A DNA stretch of 34,680 bases from Intrasporangium chromatireducens Q5-1. GTDB taxonomy: Bacteria > Actinomycetota > Actinomycetes > Actinomycetales > Dermatophilaceae. The stretch covers positions 1 through 34,680 of the forward strand of contig NZ_AWQS01000021.1 in assembly GCF_000576575.1 (NCBI RefSeq), read 5' to 3'. Below, one piece after another: positions 1 through 7,369 of the stretch; position 1 is the first letter of the stretch, and each line of letters opens with the position of its first letter. Made by a program: the position numbers and the translations under genes. Under the pieces are notes generated by a model. That model did not search any database. It was given only the letters and a program-made list of their open reading frames with translations, and was not told the origin of the DNA.

Positions 1-455
1 TGATCCGCCAGAAGTCGATCAGCTCGCACGCGGCGTCGATCTCGGCCTGGTAGGCGGTCTTGGACTGGCCGAGCATCGTCGCGGCGTTGAGCCGGGCGCG
101 CCACGGGCCGGAGAGCAGCTCGGCCGCCTTGAGCAGGATGGCCGCACGGTCGTCGAAGGCCAGCTCACGCCAGCCGGGCGCTGCGGCCTTCGCTGCGTCG
201 ACGGCGCGACGAGCGTCGTCCACCGTCGCGCCGCGCAGCGTGCCGAGGACCTTGGCGTGAGCGTGCGGCTGGCGGACCTGGAACTCGGCGCCGCCACCCA
301 TGACGCGCTCGCCGTTGATGGTCTGGGGCAGGTCGCGCGGGGCGCTCTGCAGCTCGGCGAGGGCCGCCTCGAGCCGCGCACGCTCGGGCGAGCCGGGGGC
401 GTAGTCGAGGACCGGCTCGTTGGCCGGCGCGGGCACGTGGGTCACGGCATCCATG
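1..455 (-). CDS. pruA: L-glutamate gamma-semialdehyde (1-pyrroline-5-carboxylate) dehydrogenase, N-terminal part, cut by window edge
   Basis: This is the second enzyme of proline catabolism, oxidising glutamate semialdehyde/P5C to glutamate with NAD+. Reading from the ATG at 453-455 gives a protein starting MDAVTHVPAPANEPVLDY. It continues into the P5CDH N-terminal region, with INGERV followed by PHAHAKVLG, and reaches YQAEIDAACELIDFWR at the window edge. That last segment is typical of P5CDH. A purine-rich GAAGGA lies just upstream of the ATG. About 150 of an expected ~540 residues are present; the catalytic Cys and Glu lie outside the window. It starts 32 bases after the stop of the proline dehydrogenase gene on the same strand, so the two are probably cotranscribed. 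Family assignment is firm; completeness cannot be judged. Confidence 0.93.
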
Positions 456-487
456 GGTCGATCCTTCGTGAGGTGGTAGGGGTGAAA

Positions 488-1414
488 TCAGTTCGAGACG
501 AGGCTGCGCAGGAAGAAGCCGACGTTGGCCGGGCGCTCGGCGAGGCGACGCATGAAGTAGCCGTACCAGTCCTGGCCGTAGGGCAGATAGATCCGCATCT
601 GGCGGCCCTCGGCGACCTGCCGCTCCTGCTCGCTCGTGCGGATCCCGTACAGCATCTGCAGCTCGTAGTCCGAGGAGCACCGATCGTACTGTGCCGCAAG
701 GCGGTTCGCCTCGTCGATCATTGCCTGGTCATGGCTCGCGACCATGGGGTAGGCGCCGCCGGCGAAGAGCACGGCGAGGCTGCGCTTGTACGCAGCGTCG
801 ACGTCGGCCTTCTTGGCATGGGCGACCGTCCTCGGCTCGGCGTAGGCGCCCTTGACGAGCCGGACCCGTGAGCCGGGATGGGCGAGGTCTCGCACGTCAC
901 CCTCGGTGCGGAACAGGCTGGACTGGACGACCGCGCCGACCCACGGGAAGTCGGCGCGCAGCTCGCGCAGGATCGACAGCGTCGAGTCGACCGTCGTGTG
1001 GTCCTCCATGTCGAGCGTGACGGTGGTGCCGGCCTGCTGGGCGGCGGTGCAGATGACGCGCGCGTTCTCGAGCGCGAGGGCCGTCCCGTCGTCGGGCAGG
1101 GCCTGCCCCAGGGCGGAGAGCTTGACGGAGACCTCGGCGCGGGGCGCGAGGCCCTCAGCCGCCAGGCGGTTCAGCAGTGTGCTGTAGGCGTCCCGGGTCG
1201 CCTCGGCCTGCGAGCGCTCGGTGGTGTCCTCACCGAGGTGGTCGATCGTGACTGAGAGGCCCTTGGTGACGAGCCCGTGGACCGCCGCGGCGGCGGCGTC
1301 GAGCTCGTTGCCGGCGATGAAGCGGTTGACCAGCCCGCGTGAGACGCGGGACGTCGTGACGAAGTGGCGGATCCGAGGGGTCTTCGAGGCGGCCAGCAAG
1401 GCGGGACCGAGCAC
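488..1414 (-). CDS. putB: Proline dehydrogenase (PRODH), monofunctional
   Basis: An FAD-dependent enzyme that oxidises L-proline to 1-pyrroline-5-carboxylate and passes electrons to the quinone pool at the membrane. It is 308 residues, the size of stand-alone PRODHs (Bacillus/Deinococcus type; called pruB in mycobacteria) rather than bifunctional PutA. The beta-alpha barrel is visible through SVKLSALG near residue 100, the LDMEDH strand, the VRLVKGAY lysine segment around residue 185, and the C-terminal substrate-binding signature YGYFMRRLAERPAN. The start is GTG at 1412-1414, preceded by AAGGAG at five bases' spacing. It is upstream of pruA and divergent from the PucR-type regulator. Here it is the likely sink for any proline made by the AcnX/OCD genes nearby. 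Confidence 0.96.
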   Translation of the reverse strand: MLGPALLAASKTPRIRHFVTTSRVSRGLVNRFIAGNELDAAAAAVHGLVTKGLSVTIDHLGEDTTERSQAEATRDAYSTLLNRLAAEGLAPRAEVSVKLSALGQALPDDGTALALENARVICTAAQQAGTTVTLDMEDHTTVDSTLSILRELRADFPWVGAVVQSSLFRTEGDVRDLAHPGSRVRLVKGAYAEPRTVAHAKKADVDAAYKRSLAVLFAGGAYPMVASHDQAMIDEANRLAAQYDRCSSDYELQMLYGIRTSEQERQVAEGRQMRIYLPYGQDWYGYFMRRLAERPANVGFFLRSLVSN

Positions 1415-1462
1415 TGCAGCTCCTTGGGGTGAAAGGTGTCCGTGAGCGGCGACGAAGCGACG

Positions 1463-1472
1463 GTATGCCGCT
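1463..1472 (+). repeat. Copy of the over-represented 10-mer GTATGCCGCT (intergenic)
   Basis: This copy lies in the putB-pucR divergent intergenic region. The match to the intergenic copies at 31024 and 32500 extends to 18 bases (consensus GTATGCCGCTSRGCCGGS). It sits inside a CGTGAGC/GCTCACG inverted repeat (1441-1447 and 1479-1485). Function unknown. Confidence 0.6.
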
Positions 1473-1520
1473 GAGCCGGCTCACGTCATCAGCCAACCGT
1501 CACGCGTGGCCGCGCTGAGC

Positions 1521-1538
1521 GTCATACACTTGTACGAC
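1521..1538. promoter_or_regulatory. Near-palindrome, candidate operator of the PucR-type regulator
   Basis: GTCATACACTTGTACGAC pairs with itself at 7 of 9 positions (GTC.TACA/TGTA.GAC). It lies 22 bases before the regulator's GTG, in the 146-base region between the divergent regulator and putB-pruA. A site here could control both directions. It is a candidate only: one copy was seen and no binding data exist. Confidence 0.4.
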
Positions 1539-1560
1539 CTTGGGCGATAGGGAGGCGAAC

Positions 1561-2739
1561 GTGGCGCTCGACCTGCAGGAGATCGTCGACCTCGCCTCAC
1601 GGCTGCTCGAGCAGCCCGCGCTCCTCGAGGACCGCGACTTCAACCTCGTCGCCTTCCACAGCCAGAACCCCGGCATCGACGTCGTCCGACAGCGCTCGAT
1701 CCTCGAGCGCGGCTCCTCGGTCGAGGTCCGCGCCTGGTTCGAGCAGTTCGGCATCGCAACGGCTGCCGGACCGGTGAGCACCCCTGTCGACCCGGAGCAC
1801 GGGACGCTCGGGCGGCTCTGCGTTCCCGCCCGGTGGAACGGCGTCAACCACGGCTACCTCTGGGTGCTCGACCCGGACGGCCGCGTGGCACGGCTGCCCG
1901 CCGTCGCCGAGGTGCAGCAGCTGGCCGTCCATGCCGGGGCTCTGCTCGCGCAGCGCGCGATGGGCCGCTACGACGTCTCGATGCTGCTCGACTCGCTCCT
2001 GTCGCCGGACCCGTCCCGCTCGAGCGGTGCGGCGGACGAGATCATCGAGCGCACCCTCGTCGGCCCGACCGACCCGGTGGTCGTCGTCGACGTGCGGCTG
2101 CACCCGGCCGAGGACGCCGTGCCGCTCAACGTCTGGTCGCTGCCCCGGGGCGTCGTCGCGGCGGTCGGCCCGGGGCACGCGACGCTCCTGGTCCGGTTGC
2201 TCGAGGACGGCGACCTGTCGGTCGCGACGAGGATCGCGGCCGAGATCCGGCGCCAGCACGAGGCAAGGGTCGGGTCCGGCTGGCCGGGACGGCTCGTCAT
2301 CGGGATCGGGGATGCGCAGCCGTCCGTGCGCCTGGCGCGGGCCAGCCACCGCCAGGCGACGCTGGCCGCGCGGGTCGCCGGCCTCGAGGACGGGCCGCGA
2401 ACCGCCGCCTGGCCCGACCTCGGTGTCTACCGCCTACTGGGCTGCGGCCCCGAGGGGGAGCTGGCCGCCGCCGTCCTCGACGACCGGGTCCACCGTTTGC
2501 TGGAACGGGGCGGCGACGAGCTCGTCCGGACCGCACAGGTCTTCCTCGACGAGGCCGGCAGCATGCAGCGGACGACGGCCCGCCTCGGCGTCCACCGGCA
2601 GACGGCGTATCACCGGATCCGGCGGATCGAGCAGCTGACCGGCCTCGATCTGGCGCGGGGGAGCGACCGGCTCGTCCTGCACCTCGGACTCACCCTCGCG
2701 CCGCTGCTGCGGACCGATCCGGCGAGGGGTCAGCGCTGA
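1561..2739 (+). CDS. PucR-family transcriptional regulator, probable regulator of proline degradation
   Basis: A 392-residue cytoplasmic DNA-binding protein. The C-terminal ~60 residues carry the PucR-type helix-turn-helix (residues about 335-390), including TARLGVHRQTAYHRIRRIEQ and then LHLGLTLAPLL. The N-terminal half resembles a GAF-like sensor (HSQNPGIDVVRQRSIL). GTG at 1561 is chosen because GGGAGG lies seven bases upstream; an in-frame TTG 21 bases earlier has no ribosome site. It is divergent from putB-pruA, the usual arrangement for actinobacterial proline-catabolism regulators of this family, so proline-responsive control of putB/pruA is inferred. The 3' end overlaps the acnX small-subunit gene by 10 bases, tail to tail. 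Confidence 0.88.
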   Translation: MALDLQEIVDLASRLLEQPALLEDRDFNLVAFHSQNPGIDVVRQRSILERGSSVEVRAWFEQFGIATAAGPVSTPVDPEHGTLGRLCVPARWNGVNHGYLWVLDPDGRVARLPAVAEVQQLAVHAGALLAQRAMGRYDVSMLLDSLLSPDPSRSSGAADEIIERTLVGPTDPVVVVDVRLHPAEDAVPLNVWSLPRGVVAAVGPGHATLLVRLLEDGDLSVATRIAAEIRRQHEARVGSGWPGRLVIGIGDAQPSVRLARASHRQATLAARVAGLEDGPRTAAWPDLGVYRLLGCGPEGELAAAVLDDRVHRLLERGGDELVRTAQVFLDEAGSMQRTTARLGVHRQTAYHRIRRIEQLTGLDLARGSDRLVLHLGLTLAPLLRTDPARGQR

Positions 2740-2741
2740 CC
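2728..2741. other. Perfect 14-base palindrome containing the stop codons of two convergent genes
   Basis: GGTCAGCGCTGACC is a perfect palindrome. The pucR stop TGA (2737-2739) and the acnX small-subunit stop (complement of 2730-2732) both lie in it. The two coding regions therefore overlap by 10 bases, and both proteins end in Gly-Gln-Arg. Confidence 0.8.
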
Positions 2742-3212
2742 GTCGGGTCGCGGCGGTGTCGCCACGGTGATGACGGCGCCGTCGGGGGTGGCGTCGATGG
2801 CGGCCAGTGCGCCCGTCCTCAGGGCGTGAAGGTCGTCCGGCGCCACCATGACGACCGGGACGGCCCGCTCGTACAGCTCGGCAGCGACGATCGTGCCGAG
2901 GGTGACGATCGCGTCGGGCTCCGACATGACGATGGCCGCAGGCCCGGTGCCGACCCGGAGCTGCTCGGCCAGCACGTAGGAGCTCGAGCTCGAGCCGCGG
3001 CCGCTGCGCATGACGAGGACGACGCCGGCGACCGACTCGCCGCACTGTGGATGGTGCTGGTCGATGATCCGGCCGGAGTGGTCCGTGCCGCCCCAGAACG
3101 ACAGCGGTTCGTCGAGGTGCAGGACCGCTCCCCGCGCGGCTCCGCTGTGGAGGCAGCGACCCGCGATCGGCTCCGGCCGCCCAGGGCCGGGGTCAGCGAA
3201 GCTGCGCGTCAT
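2730..3212 (-). CDS. Aconitase X small (swivel) subunit, probable cis-3-hydroxy-L-proline dehydratase component
   Basis: 160 residues matching the AcnX swivel domain (formerly DUF126). It shows LHLDEPLSFWGG near residues 31-42, then G.IIDQHHPQCGESVAG, then VLVMRSGRGSSSSSYVLAEQ with the conserved serine loop, and VVAAELYERAVPVVMV. Bacterial AcnX enzymes dehydrate cis-3-hydroxy-L-proline to 1-pyrroline-2-carboxylate. In the two-chain type this domain is a separate polypeptide, as here. The ATG (3210-3212) lies inside the end of the large-subunit gene, a 20-base overlap that implies translational coupling and complex formation. Archaeal relatives act on mevalonate 5-phosphate, but the proline-gene context favours hydroxyproline. 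Confidence 0.88.
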   Translation of the reverse strand: MTRSFADPGPGRPEPIAGRCLHSGAARGAVLHLDEPLSFWGGTDHSGRIIDQHHPQCGESVAGVVLVMRSGRGSSSSSYVLAEQLRVGTGPAAIVMSEPDAIVTLGTIVAAELYERAVPVVMVAPDDLHALRTGALAAIDATPDGAVITVATPPRPDGQR

Positions 3213-4518
3213 CGATGACGACCCTTCCGGCCCGGGCCGACTCGACGCATTCGGGAAGGCTGGCCATGACGACCTCCACTCCGAGGTTGCCGGGCGCGTA
3301 GTGGGCCCACTTGCCGCTGTTCGTCATGACGGTGCGGGCGCCCGGCCGCAGCACCGAGGTGACGTAGGTACAGGTGTCCACGACGACTCGGACCCCGCTC
3401 CTCGTGAGGATGTCGAGGAAGCCGAGCCGCTCTGCCTCGGCCAGGACCGACCGGCCGGTCGAGAGGTAGAAGTCGACGTGAGGGGCGACCGGTCGGCCGC
3501 CTTCGAGGAGGCGGGCCAGGGCGGCGATCTCGTCGACCGAGGCATGCGGGGTGCCGACACTGACCACGTCGAGGCGGGAGTCCGTGGCCGTGGACAGCTC
3601 GCGGCGGGCCGCCACGAGGTCGTCCGAGGTCAGCGCGATCGTCTCCCGCGGCGGGGACCCGCCGAGGGCCGCCTCGACGGTCGGCGCCTCCGGAGTGACG
3701 CCGACGACGTGGAACATCGCGACGCCACCGGAGGACGCCGCCGCGGCGCCGAAGGCCTTCAGCTGGTCCTCTGTGGTGGCGGTCGGCAGGCCGAGCAGGA
3801 CGGGGTTGCGGGTGCCGACCCTGGAGCCGACGAGATAGCCGAGCAGGGGCGCGGTGAGGTCGAGGCCGAGCACTCGCGTGGGGATGGCGGTGCAGTCGAC
3901 GAGGACCTCACCGGCCCGTGCTGCGTCCGTGTGCAGCCCAGCGAAGGGGGCCCGACCGGTGATCGCGGCGCAGATGTCGAGGAAGTCTCCGTAGCGGTCC
4001 GTGCGCGCGCCAAGCACACTGTTGCAGAAGGCAATTGCGTTGGACTCGGCCCAGGCGACGTGTTCACCGAAGGCCGGCCGTGCGGCGAGCTGGTAGGGAG
4101 CGCAGGTCCAGGTCGGGCGGGCTCCGAGAGCCACGTAGGCGTCCATGAGTGCCCGACCGTTCTGCGCGACCTCGCGCTCGTGGTCGGTCTGCTCGCGCAC
4201 CAGTCCCGGGTGGAGCAGGTCGAGGGACCCGACGTTGAGGGTCGTCGGGACCGTCACGCGGGCCCCGAGGGCGTGCAGCCGAGTGGCGAAGTCGAGCCCG
4301 GCCTGACCGTGGTAGAGGCAGCCGTCGATGTGAGCCGACTGGACCTCGACGAGGCGCTGGGCGCCGCGCACCGTCGCCAACGACGTGACGACGCGCATGG
4401 CCATCGCCACGCCGGGTCCCCGCCGGCCCGCGAGCATCTCCTGCTCGACGCTGCTGAGGACGAGCCGGTCGTCATCGACCCCGGACGAGGCGTCTGTGGA
4501 AGCGGGTGCCGTCATCAC
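3193..4518 (-). CDS. Aconitase X catalytic (large) subunit, probable cis-3-hydroxy-L-proline dehydratase
   Basis: 441 residues of the AcnX catalytic family (formerly DUF521), an aconitase-superfamily dehydratase. Visible signatures are the opening LSSVEQEMLAGRRGPGVAMA, SAHIDGCLYHG near residue 61, WAESNAIAFCNSVLGARTDRYGD, FYLSTGRSVL, DTCTYVTSVL with a conserved Cys, and NSGKWAHYAPGNLGVEV near the C-terminus. With the small subunit it should convert cis-3-hydroxy-L-proline to 1-pyrroline-2-carboxylate, which an OCD-family reductase can turn into L-proline. Such a reductase lies at 7370-8320. The first codons are GTG-ATG; GAAGG lies 7 or 10 bases upstream, so either could start. It follows the gntR stop by 21 bases, so gntR-acnX is probably one operon. 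Confidence 0.9.
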   Translation of the reverse strand: MMTAPASTDASSGVDDDRLVLSSVEQEMLAGRRGPGVAMAMRVVTSLATVRGAQRLVEVQSAHIDGCLYHGQAGLDFATRLHALGARVTVPTTLNVGSLDLLHPGLVREQTDHEREVAQNGRALMDAYVALGARPTWTCAPYQLAARPAFGEHVAWAESNAIAFCNSVLGARTDRYGDFLDICAAITGRAPFAGLHTDAARAGEVLVDCTAIPTRVLGLDLTAPLLGYLVGSRVGTRNPVLLGLPTATTEDQLKAFGAAAASSGGVAMFHVVGVTPEAPTVEAALGGSPPRETIALTSDDLVAARRELSTATDSRLDVVSVGTPHASVDEIAALARLLEGGRPVAPHVDFYLSTGRSVLAEAERLGFLDILTRSGVRVVVDTCTYVTSVLRPGARTVMTNSGKWAHYAPGNLGVEVVMASLPECVESARAGRVVIDDAQLR

Positions 4519-4539
4519 GTGCCTGCCTTCTGCCGGGCC

Positions 4540-5220
4540 TCAGGCGCCCTGGCGCGTGGCGGTCGGGGTGCCGCCGTACCAGTCCTGCTGGATGTGCTCG
4601 AGATGCCGTCGCATCACGTCCTCCGCTCCGGCGGCATCACCGTGCAGGATCTTCTCGACGAGCTCACGGTGCTCCCGAGCGGCCTCGACCCGCAGCTGGC
4701 GATTGGCCCCCGGGCCCAACCCGTAGAGCCGGGTCTGGTCCCGCAGCACCCTCACGATGTCGACCAGGCGTGCGTTCCCGCGCAGCGCCAACAGGTAGAG
4801 GTGGAAGTCGCGGTCCCGGGCCAGGAACTCGGTGGCGTCGTGAACCGTGTCCTCCGTCGCCACCACGAGGCGCTCGAGCTCGGCCTGCGCATCGTCAAGG
4901 TCCATCCCGGCCAGTCGACCCATGCTGGGCACTTCGAGCAGGAGGCGCAGGTCGAAGACCTCGGCCAGGTCCTGCTCGGTGAACTCCGGGATCCGGAAGC
5001 CCCGATTGCGCACCGCCTCGAGCGCCCCCTCGTTGACGAGGGTGAGCATGGCCTCACGCACCGGGCTCACCGAGACGCCGAGCTCTTTCGCGAGGGCCGT
5101 GGCCGAGTAGAGCTCGCCGGGGGCGATCTGGCCGGTGACGATCGCCTGACGCAGGATCTCGAGCGCCTTGTCGCGCAGGCTCTGGGTCGGAGCGAGGCGT
5201 TGGGCGGCGAGGTTTGACAT
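4540..5220 (-). CDS. GntR-family regulator, FadR/FCD subfamily
   Basis: A 226-residue repressor-type regulator. The N-terminal winged helix-turn-helix includes ALAKELGVSVSPVREAMLTL (about residues 43-62). The C-terminal FCD ligand domain carries the expected acidic/His positions in DRDFHLYLL, EHRELVEKIL and MRRHLEHIQ. The ATG at 5218-5220 is chosen because AGAGGTGA precedes it; longer in-frame starts lack a site. It is the first gene of the gntR-acnX operon and divergent from the catabolic run starting at 5302. It therefore probably controls both, using an effector such as hydroxyproline, its betaine or pyrroline-2-carboxylate. The ligand is inferred only. Confidence 0.9.
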   Translation of the reverse strand: MSNLAAQRLAPTQSLRDKALEILRQAIVTGQIAPGELYSATALAKELGVSVSPVREAMLTLVNEGALEAVRNRGFRIPEFTEQDLAEVFDLRLLLEVPSMGRLAGMDLDDAQAELERLVVATEDTVHDATEFLARDRDFHLYLLALRGNARLVDIVRVLRDQTRLYGLGPGANRQLRVEAAREHRELVEKILHGDAAGAEDVMRRHLEHIQQDWYGGTPTATRQGA

Positions 5221-5301
5221 GTGGCTCACCTCTTGACAGTGATGGGTAATGCCCACACGATAGCCGGTAATCGACTACCGGTCACGCAAAGGAGCGTCTG
5301 G
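5221..5301. promoter_or_regulatory. Divergent control region: TTGACA -35-like box and 18-base palindrome
   Basis: The region separates gntR (minus) from the DgcA/StcD-like gene (plus). A consensus TTGACA occurs at 5233-5238 with only a weak -10 about 18-19 bases later. The imperfect palindrome CCGGTAATCGACTACCGG (5264-5281) sits just downstream, where a bound GntR-type repressor would block transcription. A second small dyad, GGGTAATGCCC, lies at 5244-5254. AAAGGAG (5288-5294) is the ribosome site of the plus-strand gene. Confidence 0.5.
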
Positions 5302-7350
5302 GTGAGCCTCGCGTCGCACGACCCCCTGCTGCAGCCCTTCACGATGAAGCACCTCACGTTGCGCAATCGCGTTGTCAGCACCTCCCACGAGCCGGCCTAC
5401 GGCGAGGACGGGATGCCGAAGGACCGCTACCGCCTCTACCACCTGGAGAAGGCGCGCGGCGGCGTCGGGCTCACGATGATCGGTGGCTCAGCCATCGTCT
5501 CCCCGGACAGCCCACCGTCCTTCGGCAACCTCGTGCTCTACAAGGACGAGGTCGTCAGCTGGCTGCGTCGCCTCAGCGACGATGTGCACGCGGCGGGCGC
5601 GGCCGTCATGTGCCAGGTGACCCACCTCGGGCGCCGGACGAGCAACTACACAGGGGACTGGCTGCCGGTCCTGTCCGCCTCACCGCTGCGGGAGCCTGCT
5701 CATCGGGCCTTCCCCAAGGAGGCCGAGAGCTGGGACCTCGACCGGATCGTGCGCCACTACGCGGAGGCGGCCGCCCGCTGCCAGGCCGGCGGCCTCGACG
5801 GCATCGAACTGCAGTCATACGGGCACTTTCTCGACAGCTTCCTCTCACCCTGGACGAACCACCGTGACGACGAGCTGGGCGGGGACCTGGAGGGCCGGAT
5901 GGCCTTCCCCCGGCGGGTGATCCGGGCAGTACGCGAGGCCGTCGGGCCCGACTTCATTGTCGGCATCCGGATGATGCTCGACGAAGACCGCGCCGGTGGC
6001 CTGGCCCAGGACGAGGCGATCAGCGCGCTCAAGGCCTACGTCGCCGACGGGATCGACTTTGTCAGCACGATCAAGGGCTCGATCGAGAGTGACCACACGC
6101 TCTCCAAGGTCATTCCGTCCATGGGCCAGCCCTCCGCTCCGTTCCTCGAGTGGACCGGTCGGATCAAACAGGAGCTCGACATCCCGGTGATGCACGCGTC
6201 ACGGATTGCCGATGTGGCGACGGCCCGCTACGCGGTGCGGGAGGGGCTGGTCGACCTGGTCGGGATGACGCGCGCCCAGATCGCGGACCCGCACCTCGTC
6301 AACAAGATCGCGGCGGGTGAGGAGGACCGGATCCGGCCCTGCGTGGGAGCCAACTACTGCCTGGACGCGATCTACCAGAGCGGCGACGCGAAGTGCATCC
6401 ACAACCCCGCGGCCGGCCGCGAGCAGACGCTCGTGCATGAGATCGGCCGCCGGAGCGGGGCCCCCCGACGGGCGGTCGTCGTCGGCGCCGGCCCGGCTGG
6501 GCTCGAGGCGGCCCGGGTCCTCGGCGCGAGGGGCCACCATGTCGTGCTGTTCGAGGCCAACGACGAGGTCGGCGGCCAGATCCGCCTCACCTCGCCGTCG
6601 CCGCACCGCCGTGACCTCATCGGGATCGTCGACTGGCGCCTCGCTGAGGCCAAGCACCACGGGGTCGAGATCCGGTTGGGCCGCTTTGCGGAGGCGGCCG
6701 ACGTCCTCGCCGAGAACCCCGACGTCGTCATTGTCGCGACGGGGGGCATGCCGAACCGGGAGTTCCTCGGGGAGGGAGCGGAGCTGGTCCACGACGTCTG
6801 GGACGTGATGGACGGGTCGCTGCGGCCACGTGGAGACGTCCTCGTCTTCGACGACCACGGCGGCTACCCCGGCATGGACGCGGCCGAGGCGCTCGCCATG
6901 CGCGGCACCCCGGTCGAGTTCGTCACCCCCGAGCGCGTCATCGCCCCCGACGTCGGTGCGATGAACTCACCGGCCTACCTCAGGAGCTTCGCCGAGCACG
7001 GTGTGAAGGTGACCCTGCCGTACTACCTCCGCCGGGTCCGACGCTCGGCCGACGGGCGCCTCGAGGCCGTCCTGTGGAGTGAGTACGCCGACCTCGAGGT
7101 GACTCGGCTGGTCGATCACGTCGTCGTCGAGCACGGCACGCTGCCCGTCGCCGACCTCTACCACGAGCTGCGCCCGGGTTCCCGCAACGGGGGAGAGGTC
7201 GACCAGGAGGCGCTTCTCGCCGGCCGGCCCCAAGAGGTGACGCGCAATGCCGACGGCCGCTACCAGCTCTTCCGCATCGGTGACGCGGTGACGAGCCGCA
7301 ACATCCACGCCGCCATCTACGACGCGCTGCGCCTGTGCCTCGCGCTGTGA
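5302..7350 (+). CDS. DgcA/StcD-like NADH:flavin oxidoreductase, probable N-methyl amino acid demethylase
   Basis: 682 residues with the trimethylamine-dehydrogenase/dienoyl-CoA-reductase architecture. The N-terminal FMN barrel (about 1-340) contains GHFLDSFLSPWTNHRDDELG. An iron-sulphur segment follows, with Cys at residues 347, 353 and 365. The C-terminal FAD/NAD domains begin with VVVGAGPAGLEAARVL near residue 394. Homologues of this subfamily remove N-methyl groups from dimethylglycine (DgcA) or are needed for stachydrine use (StcD). GTG at 5302 is selected because AAAGGAG lies seven bases upstream. The usual second cluster cysteine is Ala here (CVGANYC). It is the first gene of the plus-strand run and is followed after 19 bases by an OCD-family gene. 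Substrate (N-methylproline type) is inferred from context. Confidence 0.83.
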   Translation: MSLASHDPLLQPFTMKHLTLRNRVVSTSHEPAYGEDGMPKDRYRLYHLEKARGGVGLTMIGGSAIVSPDSPPSFGNLVLYKDEVVSWLRRLSDDVHAAGAAVMCQVTHLGRRTSNYTGDWLPVLSASPLREPAHRAFPKEAESWDLDRIVRHYAEAAARCQAGGLDGIELQSYGHFLDSFLSPWTNHRDDELGGDLEGRMAFPRRVIRAVREAVGPDFIVGIRMMLDEDRAGGLAQDEAISALKAYVADGIDFVSTIKGSIESDHTLSKVIPSMGQPSAPFLEWTGRIKQELDIPVMHASRIADVATARYAVREGLVDLVGMTRAQIADPHLVNKIAAGEEDRIRPCVGANYCLDAIYQSGDAKCIHNPAAGREQTLVHEIGRRSGAPRRAVVVGAGPAGLEAARVLGARGHHVVLFEANDEVGGQIRLTSPSPHRRDLIGIVDWRLAEAKHHGVEIRLGRFAEAADVLAENPDVVIVATGGMPNREFLGEGAELVHDVWDVMDGSLRPRGDVLVFDDHGGYPGMDAAEALAMRGTPVEFVTPERVIAPDVGAMNSPAYLRSFAEHGVKVTLPYYLRRVRRSADGRLEAVLWSEYADLEVTRLVDHVVVEHGTLPVADLYHELRPGSRNGGEVDQEALLAGRPQEVTRNADGRYQLFRIGDAVTSRNIHAAIYDALRLCLAL

Positions 7351-7369
7351 CGACCGGACGGAGCCAGCC

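Noticed and set aside
3010-5217. A 735-codon open frame on the plus strand, opposite acnX and gntR
   Set aside because: It is antisense to three genes with clear family motifs, its translation is Gly/Arg/Asp-rich without any domain, and high GC makes such long shadow frames common.
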